From: an uncultured Eubacteriales bacterium | GTDB lineage: Bacteria; Bacillota; Clostridia; Oscillospirales; Acutalibacteraceae | Length of the DNA: 64,000 nt | Direction: 5' to 3' | Assembly: GCA_934486705.1 (NCBI GenBank) | Contig: CAKSQS010000004.1 | Span: forward strand, 24,628 to 88,627 | Shown: one piece after another, positions 1 through 8,029 of the stretch | How positions within the stretch are numbered: position 1 is the first letter of the stretch | Layout: every line of letters starts with the position of its first letter | Position numbers and translations under genes: made by a program | Notes under the pieces: model-generated | What the model was told of the DNA's origin: nothing | Database searches by the model: none | The model's input: only the letters and a program-made list of their open reading frames with translations

Positions 1-287
1 TTTAAATACTCGCGCACCTTCATATCGGTATAAAGCGGCGGTATTTCGGGCAGATAGCCTATTCTGCGCTTTGCGTCCTCGGGGTATTCGGCAATATCGT
101 AGCCGTCAATTTCCACCTTGCCCTGTGTAAGTGAAAGATAGCCGGTAAGTATATTCATTATTGTGGACTTACCTGCTCCGTTTGGACCCAAAAAGCCGAT
201 AACCTCGCCCTTTTCGATGCTGAAGCTTACATCCTTAACGGCGAGATAAGTACCGTACCTTTTGCTGAGTCCGGTTACTTCGATCAT
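1..287 (-). CDS. ABC transporter ATP-binding protein (5' part only)
   Basis: This is the N-terminal 95 residues of an ABC ATPase; the rest lies beyond the window edge. The start MIEVTGLSKRYG is preceded by GGAGG at good spacing. The Walker A motif GPNGAGKST sits near residue 36, followed by a Q-loop region (YLPEIPPLY). It would couple ATP hydrolysis to transport through a partner permease that is not visible here. The sequence style resembles ABC-2/drug-export or gliding-type ATPases, but the substrate cannot be assigned from this fragment. Confidence 0.9.
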   Translation of the reverse strand, partial: MIEVTGLSKRYGTYLAVKDVSFSIEKGEVIGFLGPNGAGKSTIMNILTGYLSLTQGKVEIDGYDIAEYPEDAKRRIGYLPEIPPLYTDMKVREYL

Positions 288-378
288 TTATATTCCTCCA
301 AGCATAAAATTTGGTTCTAAACCATAATACCAAACAAATTTACAAAATTATTAAACAAATTGTGAATAATTGCAATTA

Positions 379-1299
379 CTACGCCAAAAGCTGCGCTAAT
401 GTTATAACCGCAGGCATTGTAATAATTGATGCAACCGTGCTGAGCGACACCATATCGACCGAAAGCGGCGTATCGCCCCCGCCGAATTTACCCGAAAACA
501 TTGTTGTAATTGCGGCAACGGGCGCGCTTACGGAAATTACTATGGATACAAGCAGCGTGCCGCGTATTCCCAAAAGATATAAGCCCCCGAGTGACACAAG
601 CGGATAAACGAGCAGCCGCAGCGCAACCGCCGCAATGCACTTGAAATCCTTAAACGCCTTAAATACGTTTGTTTTGCTTAAATGATAGCCGATTATAAGC
701 ATGGGCAGCGGGGTGTATATTGCCGCAAGGTAATTTACGGTAGATGAGAGCACCTGCGGCACGGGAACGGAAAACACGAAAATTATAAGCCCTATAAGCA
801 GCCCCGCAATACCGGGGTTTAAAAATAGCTTTTTAGGCTGTATGTAGCGTTTGTCGCCGCTTATAAGGTAAACGCCGTAGCTCCACACCACAAGGTTAAA
901 CATTATAACATAGGCAGAGCCGTAAAGCGTGCCGTCAGCCCCCAGCATTACCTCCTGTAAGGGTAAAGACATAAAGCCGCAGTTTGCGAAAATCGAGCCG
1001 AAACGCAGGGTTCTCTGCCGTTTTAAGTCCTTTGAGCGAAGGAGCAGCGTACCGAGAGTAATCATAAGCACCTGCACCAAAAGGGTCAAAGCAACGGCAA
1101 GCAGCAGCGATTTCATAACCGCCGCGTCAAACCTGCGCATAAGCGATTTTATAATAACGCAGGGCGTTGCTATTATAAGCGCAATATCGGTGCAGCAGGC
1201 GGCGCCCGCCTCGGTCATAATTCCCGCCTTTGCCGCAATATAGCCCACCGCTATCATAAGCATTAAAACGGATACCTGGGTAAAAACGGTTATGAACAT
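379..1299 (-). CDS. AEC (auxin efflux carrier) family transporter
   Basis: A 306-residue integral membrane protein with about ten hydrophobic segments in two halves, matching the usual AEC/BART length of roughly 300. The N-terminal half has the family-like segment GSIFANCGFMSLPL (residues about 101-114), and the C-terminal repeat ends with a helix rich in Thr, Val and Ile. Members export small organic anions such as malate or amino acids; the substrate here is unknown. The start overlaps the galT stop by 10 bp, so the two are probably translationally coupled, and this is likely the last gene of the murC operon. No clear terminator follows it. Confidence 0.85.
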   Translation of the reverse strand: MFITVFTQVSVLMLMIAVGYIAAKAGIMTEAGAACCTDIALIIATPCVIIKSLMRRFDAAVMKSLLLAVALTLLVQVLMITLGTLLLRSKDLKRQRTLRFGSIFANCGFMSLPLQEVMLGADGTLYGSAYVIMFNLVVWSYGVYLISGDKRYIQPKKLFLNPGIAGLLIGLIIFVFSVPVPQVLSSTVNYLAAIYTPLPMLIIGYHLSKTNVFKAFKDFKCIAAVALRLLVYPLVSLGGLYLLGIRGTLLVSIVISVSAPVAAITTMFSGKFGGGDTPLSVDMVSLSTVASIITMPAVITLAQLLA

Positions 1300-2789
1300 T
1301 TATTAACTCCCGCGGCAAATTTCAAAAACGCGCTTTTGCCCTCTTCAGTACGCTTGAAAACGCCTGCGTGCTCAAGCACGCGGGCAAACACAAGCCCTAT
1401 TTCATCCCTTATTATTCCGCTTATATTGCTATCGGTCAGTTCGCCGTATTTTCGGCGCACTTCGTCAGCCCAATCGGCGTGCTTTGAAAGCACCTTGTCT
1501 TTACGTATATCGCGGTTTTCAAGCATTGCCTTTTCGAGCAGCGCCATTTCGTTTTTAAGGCGCGCGGGCAGCACTGCAAGCCCCATAACCTCAATAAGTC
1601 CTATATTTTCCTTTTTAATGTGGTGCAGCTCTGCGTGCGGGTGGAAAACACCGAGAGGGTGTTCAGCCGTGGTGATATTGTTGCGCAGCACCAAATCAAG
1701 TTCAAATTTGCCGTTCGCTTTTCTTGCTATCGGGGTTATTGTGTTGTGCGGCGTGCCGTCGGTTTCGGCAAATATAAAGGCGTCGGGGTCGGAATAACCT
1801 CTCCAGCAGGTAAGTATTTTATCGGCAAGCTCAACCAATCTTTCGGTGTTCTCCGAGCGCAGGCGTATTACCGACATAGGCCACTTAACAATGCCCGCCT
1901 CAATATCCGAAAAACCGTCAAACTGCAGCTCGGTTTCAACAGGCGCTTTTGCCATTGCAAAGGTGTGGTTGCCGCCCTGGAAATGGTCGTGACTTAAAAT
2001 CGAGCCGCCCACAATAGGCAGATCGGCGTTTGAGCCTACGAAATAATGCGGGAACTGCGATACAAAATCGAGCAGCTTTTTAAACGATGCGCGGTTTATA
2101 GCCATGGGCGTATGCTTTGCGTTAAACACAATGCAGTGCTCGTTATAGTAAACATAAGGCGAATACTGCAAGCACCAGTCGCTGCCGTTTATGGTAATGG
2201 GTATAACGCGGTGGTTCTGCCTTGCGGGGAAGTTTATTCTGCCCGCATAGCCCTCGCACTCGCGGCAGAGCATACATTTGGGGTAGCCCGCCTGCGGCGC
2301 GTTTTTGGCGGCGGCTATCGCCTTCGGGTCTTTTTCGGGCTTTGAAAGATTTATGGTAATTTCAAGCTCGCCGTAGGGCGTTGCAGTCAGCCATTTTATA
2401 TCCTTTGCCACGCGGTAGCGGCGTATGTAGTCGCTGTCCTGACTTAATGTATAAAAATAATCGGTAGCAGCCTTGGGAGATTCGGCGTAAAGCTCCTTAA
2501 ACCTATTCGTGACCTCGCTCGGTCTCGGCATTAAAGCCCCCATAAGCTTTGTATCAAATAAATCGCGGTGTGTGGTGTCGTTTTCCGTCAGTCCCTTTTC
2601 GGCGGCGTAATCAAGCAGGGCTTTCAGCGTTTCTTCAAGATTTACGCCCTCAAACGCGGTATCGCAGTTATATTCGTCAAGCTGCAGAATTTCAAGAATA
2701 CGGTTGGTAACGTATATCTCGTCCCGCTCTGTGAAAAGCCCTTTTTCAAGCCCGTAGCAAACTAATTTTCTAACCTGTTCGTCCATCAT
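1290..2789 (-). CDS. galT: UDP-glucose--hexose-1-phosphate uridylyltransferase, class II
   Basis: A 499-residue protein of the Firmicute-type (class II) GalT family, the usual length for that class. It transfers UMP from UDP-glucose to galactose-1-phosphate in the cytosolic Leloir pathway. Visible family segments include LSHDHFQGGNHTF (near residue 265) and GVFHPHAELHHIKKENIG (near 385), rich in histidines of the active-site type. The start has two consecutive ATG codons; AAGGA lies 12-15 bp upstream, so either could be used. No galK or galE is adjacent, which is unusual. It sits 15 bp after capA and overlaps the AEC transporter. Confidence 0.93.
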   Translation of the reverse strand: MMDEQVRKLVCYGLEKGLFTERDEIYVTNRILEILQLDEYNCDTAFEGVNLEETLKALLDYAAEKGLTENDTTHRDLFDTKLMGALMPRPSEVTNRFKELYAESPKAATDYFYTLSQDSDYIRRYRVAKDIKWLTATPYGELEITINLSKPEKDPKAIAAAKNAPQAGYPKCMLCRECEGYAGRINFPARQNHRVIPITINGSDWCLQYSPYVYYNEHCIVFNAKHTPMAINRASFKKLLDFVSQFPHYFVGSNADLPIVGGSILSHDHFQGGNHTFAMAKAPVETELQFDGFSDIEAGIVKWPMSVIRLRSENTERLVELADKILTCWRGYSDPDAFIFAETDGTPHNTITPIARKANGKFELDLVLRNNITTAEHPLGVFHPHAELHHIKKENIGLIEVMGLAVLPARLKNEMALLEKAMLENRDIRKDKVLSKHADWADEVRRKYGELTDSNISGIIRDEIGLVFARVLEHAGVFKRTEEGKSAFLKFAAGVNKCS

Positions 2790-2804
2790 TTTTTATCAGT
2801 TCCT

Positions 2805-4142
2805 TTACTGAAAAGTAATATTGCAGCCTATCTGCTGCTGACACTGCGTAAGTCCCGCCGCCACAATCGCCTTGGTTCTTTCGTAGGATTTAGCCGATTT
2901 TGTCGCCGCAGTGCCCGTCAGCCCGAATTTCTCCGCGCCGTCGTTTGCGCTTTCAAGCGGGTAAACGGTATATAAATAACCGTTATGACCCGATTGCTTA
3001 TATTTATCCACCCAAGTAGGCACAATTTTCAGGTCCGAAAGGGCTACGCCGTCCTTATTCTTTTTAAGGGTGAAATCAAATAATAAGCCGTCTTCGGTAT
3101 GACCCGAAGGGCAGTCCTTAAGCAGCTCCTGTCGCTGATTTGAAATGCAGTTTCCCGTGGAATAAAGGCATATGGTATAGCCCTCGCCGCCCTCGGGGCG
3201 GATAAGCTCCACTGGCTGAATAACGTGCGGGTGGCTGCCTATTATCATATTAACGCCCAAGTTTGAAAGCTTTTGCGCTATGGTTTTCTGCCAGGTGTTG
3301 GGGCTTGTCTGGTATTCGTTGCCCCAGTGCATATAAAACACAATATACTCCGCGCCCTGCGTTTTCATTTCGCTTATTACCTTTTCAGCCTCGGCGTAAA
3401 ATTCGTCTATTCTGTCATACGAAAAGCTGTTTATAAGGTTGTTAGCCTCCTCGGCTATTATAGCGCCGTTTAAGTATTTCCTGCCGGGGGTTTGACCCGA
3501 GGTTTCGTAGGTGTAATCGGCAAGCCCTATTTTTATGTTGTTTATCTCCTTTACGGCGTAAGCGGGGTCGGTTTCAAGCTCCCTTGTGCCTATAAACTCA
3601 ATTCCCTTTTGCTTTAATACCTGCGCCGTGCGCTTAAGCCCGAAAAGCCCCGTATCGTAGGAGTGGTTGTTCGAGGTTATAAGGAAATTAAGCCCCGAAT
3701 CCTTTATGGTATCGGCAAGGCTGTCGGGTGTGTTAAAGGCGGGGTAACCGCTGTATTTACCCGATTCCGTACCGCCGAAGGTGACCTCAAGGTTTGCAAC
3801 CGAGAGATCCGCCGCCTTAAAGTAAGAGGAAAGATTTTTGAAATACGGGCTGAAATCGTATTCGCCCGATTGCGTTCTCGCGCCGTCCACCTGGGTTGAG
3901 TGCACCATAATATCGCCCGTTGATATTACCCTTGCAGCAGTTTCGGGTATTACAACGCTTTCTGCCTTTGAAGAATCGGTGCTCTGCGAATTATCGGGCT
4001 TCTTTTTATCGCCCGATTTTAAAATCGCGTTTACCGAAAACGCCACAATCGCCGCTACCGCCAGCAGCACCGCCGCGCAGCAGGTTAAAAAAATTCGTCG
4101 TTTTACAATTGCCTGCTGTCTCTTTGTACGTGTTTTTGCCAT
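2805..4142 (-). CDS. CapA family protein (PGA_cap metallophosphatase-like), membrane-anchored
   Basis: 445 residues. An N-terminal basic segment and a hydrophobic helix (residues about 15-38) form a signal anchor, followed by a low-complexity Ser/Asp/Lys linker. The PGA_cap domain begins with ARVISTGDIMVHST, and later shows the metallophosphoesterase-like signatures NLEVTFGG, SNNHSYDTGLFGL, MHWGNEYQ and GSHPHVIQPVE. The family is named after the B. anthracis poly-gamma-glutamate capsule protein CapA, but most clostridial copies have no known capsule role. It lies 19 bp after alaX and 15 bp before galT in the same orientation. The catalytic domain is predicted to be extracytoplasmic. Confidence 0.88.
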   Translation of the reverse strand: MAKTRTKRQQAIVKRRIFLTCCAAVLLAVAAIVAFSVNAILKSGDKKKPDNSQSTDSSKAESVVIPETAARVISTGDIMVHSTQVDGARTQSGEYDFSPYFKNLSSYFKAADLSVANLEVTFGGTESGKYSGYPAFNTPDSLADTIKDSGLNFLITSNNHSYDTGLFGLKRTAQVLKQKGIEFIGTRELETDPAYAVKEINNIKIGLADYTYETSGQTPGRKYLNGAIIAEEANNLINSFSYDRIDEFYAEAEKVISEMKTQGAEYIVFYMHWGNEYQTSPNTWQKTIAQKLSNLGVNMIIGSHPHVIQPVELIRPEGGEGYTICLYSTGNCISNQRQELLKDCPSGHTEDGLLFDFTLKKNKDGVALSDLKIVPTWVDKYKQSGHNGYLYTVYPLESANDGAEKFGLTGTAATKSAKSYERTKAIVAAGLTQCQQQIGCNITFQ

Positions 4143-4161
4143 TTAAACATCACCCTTATTT

Positions 4162-5304
4162 TTATTCTGTAAAAAACCTTTCCGTTTCCGCGCGGTCGGC
4201 GCACACAGTGCCCTGCCTTATGCCGTTTCTGCCGCCGCCGCGAACGTTAAGCGCGGCTTTGAATTTCGCAAAAAATTCTCCGAGTGCGGTTTCCTCGCCA
4301 CATATTGCAAAGGCAAAGCCGCCGTCCGTTTTCGAAAACGCGCCGCGTATGCCGCCAGCCTTTTTGCACAGCGCGTCGGCTAATAATTGCAGCTCCTTAA
4401 TATCAAGCCCGTCTTCAAAAACGGCGGTTTTATCTGTATCCGGCGCAAAGCCCGCCGCCTTTTCGGCAATCAGGCGTTTTTTAAGCGCGGCTGTTTCCGC
4501 TTTCTCAGCTGATAACTGCTCATTCAGTCGCACAACCGCCGCCGAAACCTCAAACTGCTTGGCGGAGAGCAGATTTGATATTTCCAATACGTTTTTGTAC
4601 TTTTCGCGGTAATCCCGCAGTGCGTCCGCCCCGCATTTTACAAGCAGCCTTACGCCGCCCTTGTATTTTTCAAAATCCAGAATTTTTATAACGCCTATTT
4701 CGCCCGTTGCCTTAACGTGCGGCGCGCAGCAGGCGCAAACGTCCACGCCCTTAATTTCCACTATGCGCACATTTTCCTTTAAATCAAGCTTGCTTCTGTA
4801 ATCAAGTTGTTTAAGCTCTTCGTCGGTCGGGTAGTAGGCTTTTACAGGCAGATTTTCATACACCGCTTTGTTTGCAAGGTCCTCAATTTCGTCAAGCTGC
4901 CGCCTTGTAAGCTCGCCGTCAAAGTCCATTGTCATTTCCGCTCCCAAATGAAAGCCTACATTATTAAAGCCGTAAAGGCGGTGCACTATTCCCGAAATTA
5001 TATGCTCGCCCGAGTGGTTCTGCATATTGCGAAAGCGAAAATCAAAATCTATTTTACAGTCATAGGCTTGTCCCACACTCAGCGGCTTATCGGCGTAGTG
5101 CAGTATTTCGCCGTTTTTTATCTGCACGTCAGATATATACGCGTCGCCTATATATCCGCGGTCGCTCTGCTGACCGCCGCCCTCGGGGAAAAATGCGGTT
5201 TGGTTTAAAACTACGGCATATTTTTCTCCCGCCTTTTCGCAGGATAATACCGCGCCCGTAAATTCCTTTAAATGAGAGTCCTTATCGTATAGCTTTTCGG
5301 TCAT
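4162..5304 (-). CDS. Stand-alone alanyl-tRNA editing protein (AlaX-like, with DHHA1-type tail)
   Basis: 380 residues. The N-terminal beta-barrel and editing domain contain AFFPEGGGQQSDRG (about 32-45) and the zinc-binding pair HSGEH (about 98-102) with CACCAPH (about 189-195), the signature of AlaRS-type editing domains that hydrolyse Ser-tRNA(Ala) or Gly-tRNA(Ala). The C-terminal part has a coiled-coil and a Gly-rich DHHA1-like end (NVRGGGRNG), so this is the long AlaX form without the aminoacylation domain. Its ATG overlaps the murC stop as ATGA, implying translational coupling with the enzyme that adds L-alanine to UDP-MurNAc. Confidence 0.9.
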   Translation of the reverse strand: MTEKLYDKDSHLKEFTGAVLSCEKAGEKYAVVLNQTAFFPEGGGQQSDRGYIGDAYISDVQIKNGEILHYADKPLSVGQAYDCKIDFDFRFRNMQNHSGEHIISGIVHRLYGFNNVGFHLGAEMTMDFDGELTRRQLDEIEDLANKAVYENLPVKAYYPTDEELKQLDYRSKLDLKENVRIVEIKGVDVCACCAPHVKATGEIGVIKILDFEKYKGGVRLLVKCGADALRDYREKYKNVLEISNLLSAKQFEVSAAVVRLNEQLSAEKAETAALKKRLIAEKAAGFAPDTDKTAVFEDGLDIKELQLLADALCKKAGGIRGAFSKTDGGFAFAICGEETALGEFFAKFKAALNVRGGGRNGIRQGTVCADRAETERFFTE

Positions 5305-6677
5305 TCGGCGTGCCTGCCTTGTATAATGTGCGCCGCCTTGTAAATATCGCCGCCGCCCATTGTAATAACCAAATCACCGGGTTGGGCGATTTCTTCAATC
5401 TTATCGGCTATATTTTCAAACCCGTCCACTACGCAAACATCGCGAAGCCCCGCCGCCAAATCCTCGCTTTTAATGCCGTAGGTGTTTTTCTCGCGCGAGC
5501 CCATAATCGGGGTGAGTATCACCTTATCGGCAATGGAGAGCGCCTTTATAAAATCGTCCTTTAAAAGCGCGGTGCGCGAAAAGGTAAAGGGCTGAAACAC
5601 CGCTATAACGTTATTATAATCAAGCTCCTTTGCAGCGGTAAGGGTGGCTTTAATTTCGGTCGGGTGGTGGGCGTAATCGTCGGCTAACATAAAGCCGTCG
5701 TACTCGCCCAAAAATTCAAAACGTCTGCCCGCGCCCGTAAATTTTTCAATTGCGCTCTTAATTCCGTCCGCCGAGACGCCCATATCAAAGCACACGGCAA
5801 AAGCGGCAAGCCCGTTTAGAACATTGTGTTTACCCGGTATGTGCATTTCAATATTTATTATTTTTTCGTTATTCTTTATCACATCAAACGCAAACCCGCG
5901 CTTGCGGCTTTCTATATTTTCGGCGCGGTAAAAATTCTCTTTCCCGAAGCCGAAGGTAATAATATCCGCCTCAATATCCTTTGCGGCGGTTAAAACGCGG
6001 CTGTCATCCCCGTTTATATACGCCGTTTTCGCCATTTTCAAAAATTTATGGAAAGAAAGGGTCATATTCTCCATAGTCTTGAAATAGTCAAGGTGGTCGT
6101 TATCTATATTAAGCAGCACCGCAATATCGGGCGAGAGCTGCAAAAAGGTATCAACAAACTCGCAGGATTCGCAAACCATTGTTTCCGATTTACCCGAAAT
6201 ACCGTTTGAATTTATAAGCGGCAGCTTTCCGCCTATAACCGCGGTAGGATCCATCTTGTTTAAAATTAAAATTTGTGTTATCATAGAGGTAACGGTGGTT
6301 TTGCCGTGCGTGCCGCACACCCCTATAACATTATCAAAGTGGCGGGTAAGCGCGCCTAACATATGCGAGCGCTCCATTGTGGGTATGCCCTGCTCGCGCG
6401 CAGCGCAAAGCTCGGGGTTATCGGCGGCTATTGCGGCGGAGTACACCACAAGCTCCGCGCCCTTTATGTTTTCAGCCCTGTGCCCCATATAAACCTTTAT
6501 GCCGAGGTTTTTAATTCTGGTTAAAGGATCGCTTTCGTTATTATCCGACCCCGTAAGGATGTACCCCTTACCGTGCAGTATTTCGGCAAGCGGGCACATT
6601 CCGCTGCCGCCTATGCCTATCATATGAATATGCTTTACCTGTGTTATGATCTTATCCTCATCGCGAAGCTGCTTCAT
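5301..6677 (-). CDS. murC: UDP-N-acetylmuramate--L-alanine ligase
   Basis: A 458-residue cytosolic Mur ligase that adds L-Ala to UDP-MurNAc in peptidoglycan synthesis. Visible motifs are the N-terminal GIGGSGMCPLAEI loop, the ATP-binding GTHGKTTVTSM (near 120), the central NIDNDHLDYF, and C-terminal DDYAHHPTEI with AVFQPFTFSRT. The start was set at MKQLRDEDK because TAAGGAG lies 7 bp upstream; a start 21 bp further upstream has no such site. It is the first gene of the minus-strand operon and is divergent from the CCA-adding enzyme gene across an 88-bp AT-rich gap that must hold both promoters. Confidence 0.97.
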   Translation of the reverse strand: MKQLRDEDKIITQVKHIHMIGIGGSGMCPLAEILHGKGYILTGSDNNESDPLTRIKNLGIKVYMGHRAENIKGAELVVYSAAIAADNPELCAAREQGIPTMERSHMLGALTRHFDNVIGVCGTHGKTTVTSMITQILILNKMDPTAVIGGKLPLINSNGISGKSETMVCESCEFVDTFLQLSPDIAVLLNIDNDHLDYFKTMENMTLSFHKFLKMAKTAYINGDDSRVLTAAKDIEADIITFGFGKENFYRAENIESRKRGFAFDVIKNNEKIINIEMHIPGKHNVLNGLAAFAVCFDMGVSADGIKSAIEKFTGAGRRFEFLGEYDGFMLADDYAHHPTEIKATLTAAKELDYNNVIAVFQPFTFSRTALLKDDFIKALSIADKVILTPIMGSREKNTYGIKSEDLAAGLRDVCVVDGFENIADKIEEIAQPGDLVITMGGGDIYKAAHIIQGRHAE

Positions 6678-6765
6678 AATCGGTCTCCTTAAAAACATTA
6701 TTACTTATTATTATATTGCTAAACGGCAAAAAAATAAACCCTTTTTTGAAAGGAAAATAAAAATT

Positions 6766-7917
6766 ATGCTATTTTTACCGAGCGACACCGAATATATTAT
6801 TGAAACCTTGCAAAAAAACGGCTATGAGGCGTATGCCGTGGGCGGCTGCGTGCGCGATATGCTGAACGGCGATACTCCGCATGATTTTGACATTACCACC
6901 TCTGCCGAGCCAGAGGCCGTTATATCGCTGTTTGAAAAAACCGTGCCCACGGGCATAAAGCACGGCACGGTTACGGTTATTATAAACGGCGTGCCGAACG
7001 AGGTAACTACCTACCGAACCGACGGCGAATACCGCGACCACCGCCGCCCCGACAGCGTAATTTTCGTAAAAAGCCTGCGCGAGGACCTTGCCCGCCGCGA
7101 TTTTACCGTAAACGCGATGGCATATAACAAGGTTGACGGCTTAAAGGACTTTTTCGGCGGTAAGGATGATATAAAGAACCGCATTTTGCGCGCGGTGGGT
7201 GAGCCCGAACGCCGATTTTACGAAGACGCGCTGAGAATTTTGCGGCTTTTCCGCTTTTCCTCGGTTTTGGGGTTTAATATTGAAGAAAACACCCTTAAGG
7301 CGGCTTTGGAGTATGCGCCCACGCTTAAAAACGTAAGCGCCGAGCGGATTTATTCCGAGCTTTTAAAAACCGTTTGCGGTAAAAACCCCGCCGCATTAAA
7401 ACCGCTGACCGATATTGGCGGGCTTGGCTTTTTAGGGCTTAATACTGCCCCCGATTACGGTGTATTGCCGCTTTTAAGCTCGGCTGATACAAAGCTTTTC
7501 GCCTTTCTTTATTCGGGTGGGGCGGAGGTTACAGCCACGCTGGACTTTTTGAAAGTGCCGAACAAAACCAAAAAAGCCGCGCGGGATATGCTCGCACTTC
7601 TGAATATGCCGTTTCCGAGCACGAAAACCGAAATCAAGGAAATGCTTTATTTAACCTCGCCCCTATCGGTCGGAAATTATTTTGATTATAAGGCGGCTTG
7701 CGGCAAGGACTGCGAAAACGTGCGGAATATGCTATCGGAAATAATAAAAAACGCCGAGCCTTATAAAATTTCCGACCTTAAAATATGCGGCGAGGACCTT
7801 AAAAAGCTCGGTATAAGCGGCAGGGAAGTCGGCGAAAAGCTCGAATTTTTGCGAAAGCGCGTAATAGCCGACCCCACTCTTAACACTAAAAAAAGATTGA
7901 CGGAAATGCTGTTTTGA
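6766..7917 (+). CDS. cca: CCA tRNA nucleotidyltransferase / poly(A) polymerase family
   Basis: 383 residues. It adds or repairs the CCA 3' end of tRNA in the cytosol. The class II nucleotidyltransferase head shows GGCVRDMLNG (near 22), DFDITTSA with the two catalytic aspartates, the RRDFTVNAMAY motif and FYEDALRILRLFRF (near 150). The start was set at MLFLPSD because AAAGGA lies 11 bp upstream; longer readings begin inside the divergent murC leader and add a non-conserved tail. No partner gene is in the same transcript; a strong promoter for the next gene starts 14 bp after the stop. Confidence 0.94.
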   Translation: MLFLPSDTEYIIETLQKNGYEAYAVGGCVRDMLNGDTPHDFDITTSAEPEAVISLFEKTVPTGIKHGTVTVIINGVPNEVTTYRTDGEYRDHRRPDSVIFVKSLREDLARRDFTVNAMAYNKVDGLKDFFGGKDDIKNRILRAVGEPERRFYEDALRILRLFRFSSVLGFNIEENTLKAALEYAPTLKNVSAERIYSELLKTVCGKNPAALKPLTDIGGLGFLGLNTAPDYGVLPLLSSADTKLFAFLYSGGAEVTATLDFLKVPNKTKKAARDMLALLNMPFPSTKTEIKEMLYLTSPLSVGNYFDYKAACGKDCENVRNMLSEIIKNAEPYKISDLKICGEDLKKLGISGREVGEKLEFLRKRVIADPTLNTKKRLTEMLF

Positions 7918-7930
7918 CCGCCGTTATTTC

Positions 7931-7959
7931 TTGACACGACAATGCCGCTGTGATACAAT
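7931..7959 (+). promoter_or_regulatory. Sigma-A-type promoter of the amidase/glucosaminidase gene
   Basis: TTGACA at 7931-7936 and TACAAT at 7954-7959 are separated by exactly 17 bp. The next gene starts at 8030 behind GGAGG (8019-8023), giving a leader of about 65 nt. There is no competing open frame in the gap. Confidence 0.85.
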
Positions 7960-8029
7960 TTATTATGTTAAAATATCAGCGGTTGTCAGCCGCCGAAATC
8001 AATAAGCAATTCATGCACGGAGGAAAAAA

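Noticed and set aside
3920..4612. 230-codon plus-strand frame antisense to capA and alaX
   Set aside because: Low-complexity Ser/Pro/Ala/Phe composition typical of a shadow frame; both sense genes are well supported.
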